Shown piece by piece: positions 1 to 8,246 of a stretch of 64,000 nt of DNA. Under the pieces are notes generated by a model. It was not told the DNA's origin. It made no database searches and saw only the letters and a list, made by a program, of their open reading frames with translations. This stretch comes from Mesorhizobium sp. B2-1-8. GTDB lineage: Bacteria; Pseudomonadota; Alphaproteobacteria; Rhizobiales; Rhizobiaceae. The stretch is taken from the NCBI RefSeq assembly GCF_006442545.2, contig NZ_CP083952.1:5557501-5621500 (forward strand), read 5' to 3'. How positions within the stretch are numbered: the first letter of the stretch is position 1; every line of letters starts with the position of its first letter. A program made the translations under genes and the position numbers.

Positions 1-234
1 CGGCGGCAAGGTGTGTACCTTGCGGCCGGCGACCGCGATCGTGCCGCGCGAGACCTCCTCGAAGCCGGCAATCATGCGCAGCGTCGAGGTCTTGCCGCAG
101 CCCGACGAGCCGAGCAACGCCACGATCTCGCCCTTGCCGATCTCCATCGTCAGGTTCTTGACGGCGTGAACGCCCCTGTCGATCGGGCCGTAGAACTTGT
201 CGACGCCGGAAATGGTGAGTGCGCTGGCGCTCAT
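1..234 (-). CDS. Sugar ABC transporter ATP-binding protein, second of a pair (3' part cut by window edge)
   Basis: This is the first 78 residues of an ABC ATPase of the sugar-importer (MalK/UgpC-like) group, which energises the two permeases encoded upstream. A canonical Walker A (GSSGCGKTS) lies at about residues 41-49; everything after the first beta-lobe is outside the window. The ATG at 234 overlaps the stop of the preceding ATPase gene (ATGA), so the two are translationally coupled and form the end of a five-gene importer operon. Because the preceding ATPase looks degenerate, this subunit probably supplies the conserved catalytic residues of a heterodimer. That is inference, since its Walker B and H-loop are not visible. 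Confidence 0.9.
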   Translation of the reverse strand, partial: MSASALTISGVDKFYGPIDRGVHAVKNLTMEIGKGEIVALLGSSGCGKTSTLRMIAGFEEVSRGTIAVAGRKVHTLPP

Positions 235-1349
235 GCCGCTTCTCCGTTGCGCAGTTTGACGACGTTCTTCGCGCCGATGCGCTCGCCGCTTGCCCGATCG
301 AACAGCAAGGCGCTCTTCCCGTCGACGACGATATGCGCCTTGCCTTCGCTGCGGCCCGGCGTCCCGGCCGGGCGCGAGACCAGGATTTCGCGGCCGCGAA
401 CGGTGCGCACCAGGGTGACGATCTTCTCGTTGAGCGGCGTCTCGGCCTCGACCGTGACCGGAATGGCGCCGGGCTCGTTTTCGCCAACGAAATGCAGTGC
501 CTCCGGCCTCAGCCCGATGATGCAGTCGCGACCGACGGCGGTATCGGGAACGTCGGCGAGATGGACCTGCACGTTGGACAGGCCGACATAACCTCCCCTG
601 CCATCGCGCGCGGGCTTGACGTCGAGCAGGTTTATGGTCGGGTCGCCGAACAGCCGCGCGATCTCGATGTTGGCCGGCTCGCGATAGATCTGCTCCGGGG
701 TGCCGAGCTGCCGGATGACGCCTTGCGACATCACCGCGATACGGTCGCCGAGCGCCATGGCTTCCTTGTAGTCCTGGGTGACGTAGACGACGGTGGCGCC
801 GCGATCGGCGAGCAGCCTCGGCAGTTCGAGACGCATCTCGAAGCGCAGCTTGGCGTCGACATTGCGCAAGGGATCGTCGAGCAAGAGGAGCGGCGGCGAA
901 CCGACCAGAGCGCGCGCAAGTGCGGTGCGCTGCTTCTGGCCGTTGGACAGCGCGCGTGGCTTGTGGCTGAGCACATGGCCGATCTTCAACAGCTTGGCGA
1001 CGCTCTCGACGCCGGCCTTGATCGCGCTCTGTGAGGAACGCTTGGCCTCGAGCGGCGTCGCGATGTTGTCGAACGCGCTCATGTGCGGAAACAGCGCGAA
1101 ATTCTGGAACGCCATGCCGACGCCACGGAACTCCGCGTCGACATCGGTCATGTCCTCGCCGCCGATGAGGATCTTGCCTTCGTCGGGATCGATGACGCCG
1201 GCGACGAGGCGCAGCAGCACCGTCTTGCCGGCGCCCGAAGGTCCGAACAGCACCAGCGTCTCGCCATCCGCGACGGTCAACGACAAATTGTCGAGGACGG
1301 TCTGGCTCTTGTAGCGCTTGACGAGGTTTCTGAGTTCGAGGCTGGCCAT
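231..1349 (-). CDS. Sugar ABC transporter ATP-binding protein with degenerate catalytic motifs
   Basis: This 372-residue ATPase has a sugar-importer architecture: an N-terminal nucleotide-binding domain and a C-terminal TOBE-like regulatory region. Walker A (GPSGAGKT, about 36-43) is intact. The signature reads LSNGQKQ instead of LSGGQ (about 134-140), Walker B ends in Asp-Asp rather than Asp-Glu (about 158-159), and the H-loop has Gln for His (VTQDY, about 190-194). In this family these residues contribute to ATP hydrolysis, so the protein is probably a weak or non-hydrolysing partner of the next ATPase. The start at 1349 follows the permease stop (1352) by 2 bp, and its own stop overlaps the next start. 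Confidence 0.92.
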   Translation of the reverse strand: MASLELRNLVKRYKSQTVLDNLSLTVADGETLVLFGPSGAGKTVLLRLVAGVIDPDEGKILIGGEDMTDVDAEFRGVGMAFQNFALFPHMSAFDNIATPLEAKRSSQSAIKAGVESVAKLLKIGHVLSHKPRALSNGQKQRTALARALVGSPPLLLLDDPLRNVDAKLRFEMRLELPRLLADRGATVVYVTQDYKEAMALGDRIAVMSQGVIRQLGTPEQIYREPANIEIARLFGDPTINLLDVKPARDGRGGYVGLSNVQVHLADVPDTAVGRDCIIGLRPEALHFVGENEPGAIPVTVEAETPLNEKIVTLVRTVRGREILVSRPAGTPGRSEGKAHIVVDGKSALLFDRASGERIGAKNVVKLRNGEAA

Positions 1350-1351
1350 TT

Positions 1352-2209
1352 CTATCCTTTCACCGCGCCGAGCGACAGGCCTTCGACCAGATAGCGCTGT
1401 GCGTAGAGGGCGAGCGCCAGCGTCGGCGTGATCGACAAGACGATGGCCGCCGAAATCTGGCCATACTGGATGCCGGATGAGGTGATGAAGGCGAGCGCGC
1501 CGACCGTCACCGGCTGCTTGTCGGCCGAAGCCAGCACCAGCGCGAAGACGAAATTGTTCCAGGCGAAGATGAAGGCGAGCAGGCCGGCCGCCGCGATCCC
1601 CGGACCGGCGAGCGGCAGCGCGATCTTGCGGAAGGTGGCGAACCACGAATGGCCGCCGATGCGGTAGGCGTATTCGATGTCGGCCGGGATATCCTCGAAA
1701 TAGCCGCGCACGATCCACAGGATCAACGGCAGGCAGATCAGCTGGTAGACCCAGATCAGCCCGATATAGGTGTTGGCCAGGCCGAGCTTCTGGAAATAGA
1801 GGGTCAGCGGCAACAGCACCAGGAGCGCCGGCGCGAACTTGAACGACAGAAGCGTGAAGGCGATGTCCTCCGAACCGCGGAATTTGTGGCGCGCGAAGGC
1901 GTAGGCGGCCGGCACGCCGAGCAGCAGCGAGACGGCGACCGAGGTTACCGACAGGAACACCGAGTTCCAGAGATTGCGCATGAAGGCGATGTCGAGCGTG
2001 CCGGCTGCGGTCATCAGCTTGCCGGTGATCAGCGCCGTGTAATTGGCGAGCGTCGGTTCGAAGATGAGCTGCGGCGGGATGCGCAGGATGGTCTCGTTGG
2101 TCTGGAACGACATCATGAAAATCCAGACGATCGGGAACATGAAGAAGATCACCACCAGGGTCAGTGCTGCGCCGCGCAGGATGCGTTCGAGAAGCGAGGT
2201 GTGTTCCAT
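1352..2209 (-). CDS. Carbohydrate ABC transporter permease (MalG type)
   Basis: This 285-residue inner-membrane permease has about six hydrophobic helices. The first is at about residues 13-33, and the cytoplasmic EAA loop reads EYAYRIGG followed by the conserved LPLAGPG stretch near residue 200. This loop docks onto the ATPase subunits. The C-terminus (GLSLGAVKG) is typical of MalG-type proteins. It lies between the MalF-type permease and the two ATPases in the same direction with almost no spacing, so it belongs to the same importer. The substrate cannot be read from the sequence; a sugar or polyol is the family expectation. Confidence 0.92.
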   Translation of the reverse strand: MEHTSLLERILRGAALTLVVIFFMFPIVWIFMMSFQTNETILRIPPQLIFEPTLANYTALITGKLMTAAGTLDIAFMRNLWNSVFLSVTSVAVSLLLGVPAAYAFARHKFRGSEDIAFTLLSFKFAPALLVLLPLTLYFQKLGLANTYIGLIWVYQLICLPLILWIVRGYFEDIPADIEYAYRIGGHSWFATFRKIALPLAGPGIAAAGLLAFIFAWNNFVFALVLASADKQPVTVGALAFITSSGIQYGQISAAIVLSITPTLALALYAQRYLVEGLSLGAVKG

Positions 2210-2218
2210 CGCCGCCTC

Positions 2219-3142
2219 CTATGCTTGGCCACGGGCGCGTTCGCGCAGCCTGAGCCAGTTCTTGATGAAGATGTTGGAGAGTAAATAGGTGATCGCCCAC
2301 AGGATGATCATCAGCGCCGCCGAGCGGCCGACATTGGTCGACTGGAAGAAGTTGAGATAGGCCTCGACCTGGAAGACGGTCAGCGTGTCGCCCGGCCCGC
2401 CCTGGGTCATCGCGTAGATGATGTCGAACTGCTGGATCGAATCGAGCAGTCGGAACAGCGTCGCCGTCAGGATGTAGGGCGTCAGCATCGGCAGCGTGAT
2501 GCGGAAGAAGACGAAGCTCCTCGGCACGCCGTCGAGCGCCGCCGCCTCGAAGGGCTGCGTCGGCAGGCTGCGCAGGCCGGCGAGCAGCAGGATCATGATG
2601 AAAGGCGTGTAGACCCAGATGTCGACGAGCACGACGGTGAACAGCGCGGTCGACGGCGACGACGCCCAGCGGAAATCCTGCAGCCCGATGAGGCTGGCGA
2701 GATAGCTCAGCACGCCGAAGCCGGGATTGGTCATCAGCTTCCACATCAGCGCGGCCAGCGCCGGCGCCGTCATCAGCGGCATCAAGAGCATGATCGAGAT
2801 GAAGTTGTTGAGCGTCGAGCGCTTCTGCAGCAGCAAGGCGATAGCGAGACCCAGAAGCAGTTCCAGCACGACCGTGGTGCCGGCATAGACCAGCGAGACT
2901 TTCAACGTGTTCCAGAACTTCGGATCGGTAAAGAAGGAGATGTAGTTGTCGCCCCAGTTGAACTGGCGCGCCCAGGGCTGGCTCAGACGGTAGCGCTGGA
3001 AGGAATAGACCACCGAGGTCAGGAACGGGATCAGGATGCCGATGCAGACCAGCAAGGCCGGCAGGCTGAGCACATAGGGCAGCACCCGCTTGCTGATCCT
3101 GAAGCCGGATGGCCTGGGCCTTTGCGATACCACCGCAGTCAT
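2219..3142 (-). CDS. Carbohydrate ABC transporter permease (MalF type)
   Basis: This 307-residue inner-membrane permease is the first of the pair. It has a cytoplasmic N-terminus, a first helix at about residues 20-42, further helices, and an EAA loop (FEAAALDGVPR) ahead of FFRITLPMLTP. The start at 3142 was chosen because a GGAG ribosome site lies just upstream and the protein then has the usual length. The same frame stays open much further upstream only because the region is GC-rich. It follows the binding-protein gene after a 152-bp gap and precedes the MalG-type gene by 9 bp. Confidence 0.92.
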   Translation of the reverse strand: MTAVVSQRPRPSGFRISKRVLPYVLSLPALLVCIGILIPFLTSVVYSFQRYRLSQPWARQFNWGDNYISFFTDPKFWNTLKVSLVYAGTTVVLELLLGLAIALLLQKRSTLNNFISIMLLMPLMTAPALAALMWKLMTNPGFGVLSYLASLIGLQDFRWASSPSTALFTVVLVDIWVYTPFIMILLLAGLRSLPTQPFEAAALDGVPRSFVFFRITLPMLTPYILTATLFRLLDSIQQFDIIYAMTQGGPGDTLTVFQVEAYLNFFQSTNVGRSAALMIILWAITYLLSNIFIKNWLRLRERARGQA

Positions 3143-3294
3143 CGAGCTGCTCCGTTGTTGCCTCGCCCTGCCGGCCGCCCAAGGGAGCAAGGCGGCCGGT
3201 CGGGCGAAATGGCGGTCACCTTTCGGCACCGCGTCGCAAACGTGAAAAGGTGTAACCAGGGCCGACCCGCCAAGCAGGCCGGCGTCCTTGCGAC

Positions 3295-4740
3295 TTAACC
3301 GAGACCGGCTTCCTTGAGCTGGCCGTTGATGCTCTCGGCGAGCTTGTCGAGGCCCTCGTCTACCGGCACTTCCTTGGCCACCATCTTCTGCAGCGTCGCC
3401 GCCCATTCGGTGGTGAGGTCGAAGAACAGCGGCTGCGCCGTGAACTTGATCGACGCGCCGGCCGCCGAAGCGTCGAACATCTCGACATAGCCGGGATAGC
3501 TCTTGTTCAGCTTCTCGCGGAACATCTCGTCCTTCCACACCGACTGGCGGACCGGATCGACGAAGTCCATCTTGGTGGCGCCGAACAGCCCGTGCTCCGG
3601 TCCCGAGGCCCATTGCAGGAAGTACCAGGTCGCGTCCTTGTCCTTGGAGAAGTTGGACATCGCCAGCGACCAGATCCAGATATTGGGCGTCGAAGCCTTG
3701 GCTTCCGGGTTGGCGGTGAAGGCGGCATAGGCGAGCTTGCCGGCCATCTTGTTGTCGCCGCCATTCATGAAGTAGCCGAGGCAGTCGGCGTCGAAGATCA
3801 TCGCCGAGGCGCCGGCGCCGAGATCGGTACCGACCTGGTACCAGGTGTAGGTCGACCAGTCCTTGGGGCCGCTCTCCTGGATCATCTGCACCCATTTGGC
3901 ATGGAAGGCTTTTGAGCCGGCGGTGTTCATCGCCGCCGCGAGCTTGCCATCGGCGGAAACAGTCAGATCCTTCTCGTTGAAGTTCGAGTAGGCAGACAGG
4001 AAGCCCGGATGGATGGTCGCCCAGGAGCGCGAGCCGCGCACGCCGATGCCGTAGACGCCGCTGCCGATATCCTTCTGCAGCTTGGCCGCCGTCGAGATCA
4101 TCTCGTCCAGATTGCCGGGGACGCCGACGCCGGCCTTGTCGAACATGCCCTTGTTGTAGGTGATGTTGTTCTGCTCGAAGGCCCACGGAATGCACCACTG
4201 CTTGGCGTCTTCCGAACCCAGAGCGCCACCCGGCTTGCCGTTCCAGGCGCAGGACGACTTCACGCCTGGGAGAAAATCGTCCCAGGCATAGTTCGGGTTG
4301 GTCTTGGCCGGATCCTTGATCCATTCGTTGAGGTCGGTGATCCAGCCGGCTGGGCCATAGGTCCAGGTCATGTAGGCGCCGGTCATGAAGGCGTCGTATT
4401 CGGGCGAGCTCGCCGACAGGGCCGCGGTCACCTTGTCGAAATAGACGTCTTCGGGGAAGACGTCATAGACGACGTTCATGCCGGTCAGCTTCTTGAAGTT
4501 CTCCAGGTCGGCGATCATCGCATCGGCATAGGGATGCTTGTTGAGCAGGAGCTTGATGGTCTTGCCCTTATGCGCCTGCCAGTCGAAGTCGGCGGCGAGC
4601 GCGCGGGTCTGGCCCAGGTTGAGCAGCGTGCCGGCGGTGCCGGCGGCCAGGCCCATGGCTCCCAGGCCCTTGATCAGTCCGCGACGGTCGACTTGTCCGC
4701 GCAGGAAGGCCTCTATGAGGTCTTTCTCTTTCTCATGCAT
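3295..4740 (-). CDS. Extracellular solute-binding protein of sugar ABC importer (Tat-type signal)
   Basis: This 481-residue periplasmic binding protein of the large sugar-binding family delivers substrate to the MalF/MalG-type permeases encoded downstream. The N-terminus carries a twin-arginine motif (DRRGLIKGLGAMG, about residues 20-32) and a hydrophobic stretch ending near ALAAD, suggesting Tat export. The start at 4740 was chosen because GGAGGAG sits 8 nt upstream. A start ten codons earlier would lie upstream of that ribosome site. It follows the SorC-type regulator by 45 bp in the same direction, so regulator and importer probably form one operon. The substrate is unknown. Confidence 0.92.
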   Translation of the reverse strand: MHEKEKDLIEAFLRGQVDRRGLIKGLGAMGLAAGTAGTLLNLGQTRALAADFDWQAHKGKTIKLLLNKHPYADAMIADLENFKKLTGMNVVYDVFPEDVYFDKVTAALSASSPEYDAFMTGAYMTWTYGPAGWITDLNEWIKDPAKTNPNYAWDDFLPGVKSSCAWNGKPGGALGSEDAKQWCIPWAFEQNNITYNKGMFDKAGVGVPGNLDEMISTAAKLQKDIGSGVYGIGVRGSRSWATIHPGFLSAYSNFNEKDLTVSADGKLAAAMNTAGSKAFHAKWVQMIQESGPKDWSTYTWYQVGTDLGAGASAMIFDADCLGYFMNGGDNKMAGKLAYAAFTANPEAKASTPNIWIWSLAMSNFSKDKDATWYFLQWASGPEHGLFGATKMDFVDPVRQSVWKDEMFREKLNKSYPGYVEMFDASAAGASIKFTAQPLFFDLTTEWAATLQKMVAKEVPVDEGLDKLAESINGQLKEAGLG

Positions 4741-4785
4741 TTCGTCTTCTCCTCCACAGGGTAGTTTCAACTGAACCGTTGCCGG

Positions 4786-5760
4786 CTACCCGACCGGCGT
4801 CTCTTCCACGAGCGATCGCGCCGTCCGCTCGTCTGTTATCAGGCCCTTGAGATAGCGCCCCTCCAGCACCGACTTGATGGCGCGAACCTTGATCCTGCCG
4901 CCGGCGACGGCGACGATCCTACGGCTGGCGATGTCCTCGCGCGCCAGCGCCAGCGCCCGGTTGGAAACGGTCGTCGCCACCGCCTTGCCGGCCTCGTCGA
5001 AGAAATGGCCGAGCAATTCGCCGACGCCGCCATTGCGGCGGATCTCCTCCATCTCACCCTTCTCGATCATGCCGGTGGCGACCAGCGAAGCCTCGCGTTC
5101 GGCGGTACCGATGCCGGCGAAAAGCAGGTCGGCGGATCTGGCGAGATCGAAGACCTCGCTAACGCCCTTCTGGCCCAGCAGCACGATGCGGTCCTCCGCC
5201 GTGTTGGCGAACATCGGCACCGGCATCACATAGGCTTCGGCGCCGGTGCGTTCGGCGAGACGGTGGATGACGTCATGCGGGTTGGCCGAGAATTTCCGCG
5301 TCAGGCCGCCGAGCAACGAAACGAAACGGATCCGGTCGGTGGTCGTGCGCGGCAGATATTCCACGCAAGCCGCGAGCGTGCGGCCATGGCCGACACCGAT
5401 CAGCGCCTGCTCGCCGCGTTCGATCTCGCGCTTGAGGAACTGCGCTCCGGCAATGCCGAGCGCCTTGAGCGGCAGGTCCTCGGAATCGAAATCCGGGACC
5501 ACCTCGCAATAGTCGAGGCCGTAGCGGCGGGACAATTCGTCCTCGAGTTCGACGCATTCCGACACTTCGCCGTCGATATAGACCTTCACCAGCCCTTCCT
5601 GGTTGGCCTTGGTGATGAGGCGGTGGGCCTTGAGGCTGGTCAGCCCGAGCCGCTTGGCGACCTCGGACTGGGTCAGGCCACCAGCGTAATGAAGCCACGC
5701 AGCCCGCGCCGCCATGCTGGCATCATCGTCGCGCAAAAGGCCGTTTCCAAAACCAACCAC
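4786..5760 (-). CDS. SorC/DeoR-family sugar-binding transcriptional regulator
   Basis: This 324-residue regulator has an N-terminal helix-turn-helix (about residues 25-55, LTQSEVAKRLGLT) followed by the SorC-type sugar-phosphate-binding domain. Typical landmarks are IGVGHGRTL near residue 121 and LFAGIGTAE near residue 215. Members of this family usually control the adjacent sugar or polyol operon and respond to a phosphorylated sugar. It is the first gene of the minus-strand importer operon and probably regulates itself and the importer. A palindrome (TGATA-N4-TATCA) 14 bp upstream of the start is a candidate operator. Confidence 0.9.
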   Translation of the reverse strand: MVGFGNGLLRDDDASMAARAAWLHYAGGLTQSEVAKRLGLTSLKAHRLITKANQEGLVKVYIDGEVSECVELEDELSRRYGLDYCEVVPDFDSEDLPLKALGIAGAQFLKREIERGEQALIGVGHGRTLAACVEYLPRTTTDRIRFVSLLGGLTRKFSANPHDVIHRLAERTGAEAYVMPVPMFANTAEDRIVLLGQKGVSEVFDLARSADLLFAGIGTAEREASLVATGMIEKGEMEEIRRNGGVGELLGHFFDEAGKAVATTVSNRALALAREDIASRRIVAVAGGRIKVRAIKSVLEGRYLKGLITDERTARSLVEETPVG

Positions 5761-5773
5761 GTTTCCGTCCCGG

Positions 5774-5787
5774 TGATATTTTTATCA
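5774..5787. promoter_or_regulatory. Candidate SorC-type operator palindrome
   Basis: TGATA-TTTT-TATCA is a perfect 5-4-5 inverted repeat in an AT-rich patch immediately upstream of the SorC-type regulator start. The position suits autoregulation of the importer operon. It is assigned by position and symmetry only. Confidence 0.4.
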
Positions 5788-5857
5788 GTTGATGCAAAAT
5801 TTTTCACATGGATTGACCGAAGTCAAGCGCCACCTTTCAAAATCGCATGGCGGTTGG

Positions 5858-5938
5858 CCGGCCGGCCGCGCCGCGGTTCGGCCGGAACTTCAGGAGGGCA
5901 AAGAGGTTCTTACATCGAGGTCGCGGCGCGCCGGCCGG
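5858..5938 (+). repeat. Long GC-rich hairpin between the sorC-type gene and mgtC-like gene
   Basis: The arm at 5858-5875 (CCGGCCGG, an extra C, then CGCGCCGCG) pairs with 5922-5938 over 17 bp with one bulged base, closing a 46-nt loop. The hairpin lies 75 bp upstream of the mgtC-like start, in its likely transcript leader. It has no following T-run, so it does not look like a simple terminator. A leader regulatory structure or an intergenic palindromic element are both possible. Confidence 0.5.
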
Positions 5939-6013
5939 CCGCCGGCGCCGAGCGGTGCCAAAAACCCGGGGGGAAGGTGGAGAGGCGGAGCAGTGGCGCC
6001 GCCTGACAGGACA

Positions 6014-6739
6014 ATGTTCGAGCCGCTTTGCTGCGATATGCCGCTTCATCCGACATGGCCCGATCTTGTCGCACGGCTGCTGTTTGTGGTGCTGGCAGGT
6101 TTTCTCATTGGCCTGAACAGAGAAGCGCGTGGCCACACCGCCGGGCTTCGGACGACCATCCTCGTCGGCCTTGCGGCCGCGGTTGCGATGATCCAGGCCA
6201 ACTTGCTGCTTGATACGACAGGCAAGGGAATGGATTTCTTCTCCCGCATGGACGTGCTGCGCCTCCCGCTTGGCGTGCTGACCGGCGTGGGCTTCATCGG
6301 CGGCGGTGCCATCCTTCGGCGCGGCGACCTCGTGACCGGTGTCACCACCGCGGCCACCATGTGGATCATGACGATGATCGGACTTGCGTTTGGCGGCGGC
6401 CAGTTCGGTCTTGCGGGAATTGCAACCGTGCTGACGCTGCTGACGCTTCAGGTATTGAAATGGGTCGATCTCAAGATCCCGCGCGACCACCATGCGATCC
6501 TGTCGGTTTCCTGGGCGAAAAGTTCACCGCCCGACCTTCAAGAGATGGTGCGGCCGCTCGGCTATGACGCACGCCTTGCCACGATGGAGCACGATTTCAG
6601 CCGCGACCGCTTCGTCTACTCGTTCAATCTCGAATGGAGACAGCCCGATGCGACCGAACCTTCAACGGAAATCCTGGCGCTGGTCGCCCGCGAATGTGAG
6701 ATCGAGCGATTTGATCTAGTCGGCGAGAAAGCGTCCTGA
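6014..6739 (+). CDS. MgtC/SapB-family membrane protein
   Basis: This 241-residue inner-membrane protein has the MgtC signature: an early helix with FLIGLNREARGHTAGLRT (about residues 28-45), then the glycine-rich GVLTGVGFIGGGAILR segment, and three to four further helices. The C-terminal 80 residues form a soluble ACT-like tail. MgtC proteins are linked to growth at low magnesium and to modulation of membrane ATP synthase or transport; the role here is not known. ATG 6014 is preceded by a weak AGGA; ATG 6038 is an alternative. The open frame upstream of 6014 has no MgtC similarity. It stands alone, convergent with ftsZ2. Confidence 0.85.
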   Translation: MFEPLCCDMPLHPTWPDLVARLLFVVLAGFLIGLNREARGHTAGLRTTILVGLAAAVAMIQANLLLDTTGKGMDFFSRMDVLRLPLGVLTGVGFIGGGAILRRGDLVTGVTTAATMWIMTMIGLAFGGGQFGLAGIATVLTLLTLQVLKWVDLKIPRDHHAILSVSWAKSSPPDLQEMVRPLGYDARLATMEHDFSRDRFVYSFNLEWRQPDATEPSTEILALVARECEIERFDLVGEKAS

Positions 6740-6770
6740 CCGATGCCAGCCGATTTGAATGGAGCAGCCC

Positions 6771-7808
6771 TTACTGCAAGGTCCGTGCGGCGGAAGGTAG
6801 GGAATGATCCCGCGCGATGCCGGCATCGGCGTCGCCCTCGGCGAGCGAACGATCGAGGCCGGTCGCCACCACCGAGACCCTGAAGCGGCCTTCCATGCTC
6901 TTGTCGAAGATGGCGCCGACGATGATGTCGGCATCCTCGTAGACTTCCTCGCGGATGCGCGTGGCAGCCTCGTCGACCTCGAACAGGGTCATGTCCCTGC
7001 CGCCCGAGATCGACACCAGGACGCCCTTGGCGCCCTTCATGGACATTTCGTCGAGCAGCGGGTTGGCGATCGCGGCTTCCGCCGCCTTCATCGCCCGGCC
7101 GTCGCCCGAGGCCTCGCCGGTTCCCATCATGGCGCGGCCCATGCCGCGCATCACCGATTTGACGTCGGCGAAGTCGAGATTGATCAGGCCTTCCTTGACG
7201 ATGAGGTCGGTGATGCAGCTGACGCCGGAATAAAGCACCCGGTCGGCGATGACGAAGGCATCGGCGAAGGTGGTTTTGGCATCGGCGATCCGGAACAGGT
7301 TCTGGTTGGGGATCACGATGACCGTGTCGGCAGCCTCGCGCAGCCGCTCGATGCCCTCTTCGGCCATCTGCATGCGGCGCCTGCCCTCGAAGGTGAACGG
7401 CTTGGTGACGACGCCGACCGTCAGGATGCCGGCCTTTCGCGCCGCCTGGGCGATGATCGGAGCCGCACCGGTGCCGGTGCCGCCGCCCATGCCGGCGGTG
7501 ACGAAACACATATGCGTGCCGGCCAGATGATCCATGATCTCGTCGAGCGATTCCTCTGCAGCGGCACGGCCGATCTCGGGCAGCGAGCCGGCGCCGAGGC
7601 CTTCCGTGACGTGTGCGCCAAGCTGGATCAGCCGCGTCGCCTTCGACATGGTCAGCGCCTGGGCATCGGTGTTGGCGGCAATGAACTCGGTTCCCTGAAG
7701 CTGTTCCACGATCATGTTGTTGATCGCGTTGCCGCCGCCGCCGCCGACACCGATCACGGTGATCTTGGGTCTCATCTCGGAGATTTCCGGCTTCTTGAAC
7801 TCGGCCAT
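6771..7808 (-). CDS. ftsZ2: Second cell-division-type GTPase FtsZ, short form
   Basis: This 345-residue tubulin-like GTPase has the nucleotide-binding start ([13 protein letters not shown], about 20-32), the tubulin signature [10 protein letters not shown] (about 108-117) and the T7-loop NLDFAD. It ends soon after the C-terminal globular domain. The long linker and conserved C-terminal peptide that bind FtsA and ZipA-type partners in housekeeping FtsZ are absent. That is the known form of the second FtsZ of rhizobia. The start at 7808 has AAGGAG 8 nt upstream; a longer open frame upstream lacks similarity. It stands alone, not in a dcw cluster. Confidence 0.92.
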   Translation of the reverse strand: MAEFKKPEISEMRPKITVIGVGGGGGNAINNMIVEQLQGTEFIAANTDAQALTMSKATRLIQLGAHVTEGLGAGSLPEIGRAAAEESLDEIMDHLAGTHMCFVTAGMGGGTGTGAAPIIAQAARKAGILTVGVVTKPFTFEGRRRMQMAEEGIERLREAADTVIVIPNQNLFRIADAKTTFADAFVIADRVLYSGVSCITDLIVKEGLINLDFADVKSVMRGMGRAMMGTGEASGDGRAMKAAEAAIANPLLDEMSMKGAKGVLVSISGGRDMTLFEVDEAATRIREEVYEDADIIVGAIFDKSMEGRFRVSVVATGLDRSLAEGDADAGIARDHSLPSAARTLQ

Positions 7809-8246
7809 GCCTGCTTCTCCTTCGCCAACTGCGTGTGCTTCACGACCCACAAGCAGACCGCCTGCAAGACATTGCAATCGAGCGGCATGACGCGAATCAG
7901 TCCGTTCGGATGGGTACCCCAAAAAGCCAGAGAGCGAGCGGACGTGCAAGTGCGGGAAGGTCAAGATTTGTGATGAAGAGGTCGAGCTACGAGAACGACT
8001 GTCCGGTTTCGGACGATCGCGATAGTGTCGCCGTAGATCAGGCACCACGCGGAGTGCCTGGCGATGGCTGGGTCGAACCCGCCTTGGCCGATCGTCTCAA
8101 TGGCCAAGGCGAGATCTCCGCGGACTTCGTCACCAATCAAAGCTCGAGGGTATATCCCCTCCAGAATCCAAGGGTATGAGAGAATTGTCCAGTTTGTCAT
8201 CCATGAGATTGCGACCGCGGGGATCGCAGCGCGGACGTTTGCGGCG
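7809..8246. other. Intergenic region between divergent ftsZ2 and formamidase-like gene
   Basis: These 438 bp separate two divergent genes and must hold both promoters. Several open frames of 60-115 codons cross it on both strands, but none has a ribosome site together with a recognisable protein. I found no tRNA fold, repeat or clear terminator. Nothing further can be supported. Confidence 0.6.

Noticed and set aside
231..3182. A 983-codon minus-strand open frame
   Set aside because: Only its last 372 codons are a protein (the degenerate ATPase). The rest is an out-of-frame reading of the two permease genes, open because of high GC.
8030..8110. A TTCGAAC-like stretch (GGTCGAACCC) suggesting a tRNA T-arm
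   Set aside because: No matching acceptor stem, anticodon arm or D-arm could be folded around it.
7835..8179. Small open frames in the ftsZ2 / formamidase-like gap
   Set aside because: No ribosome site combined with recognisable protein features on either strand.
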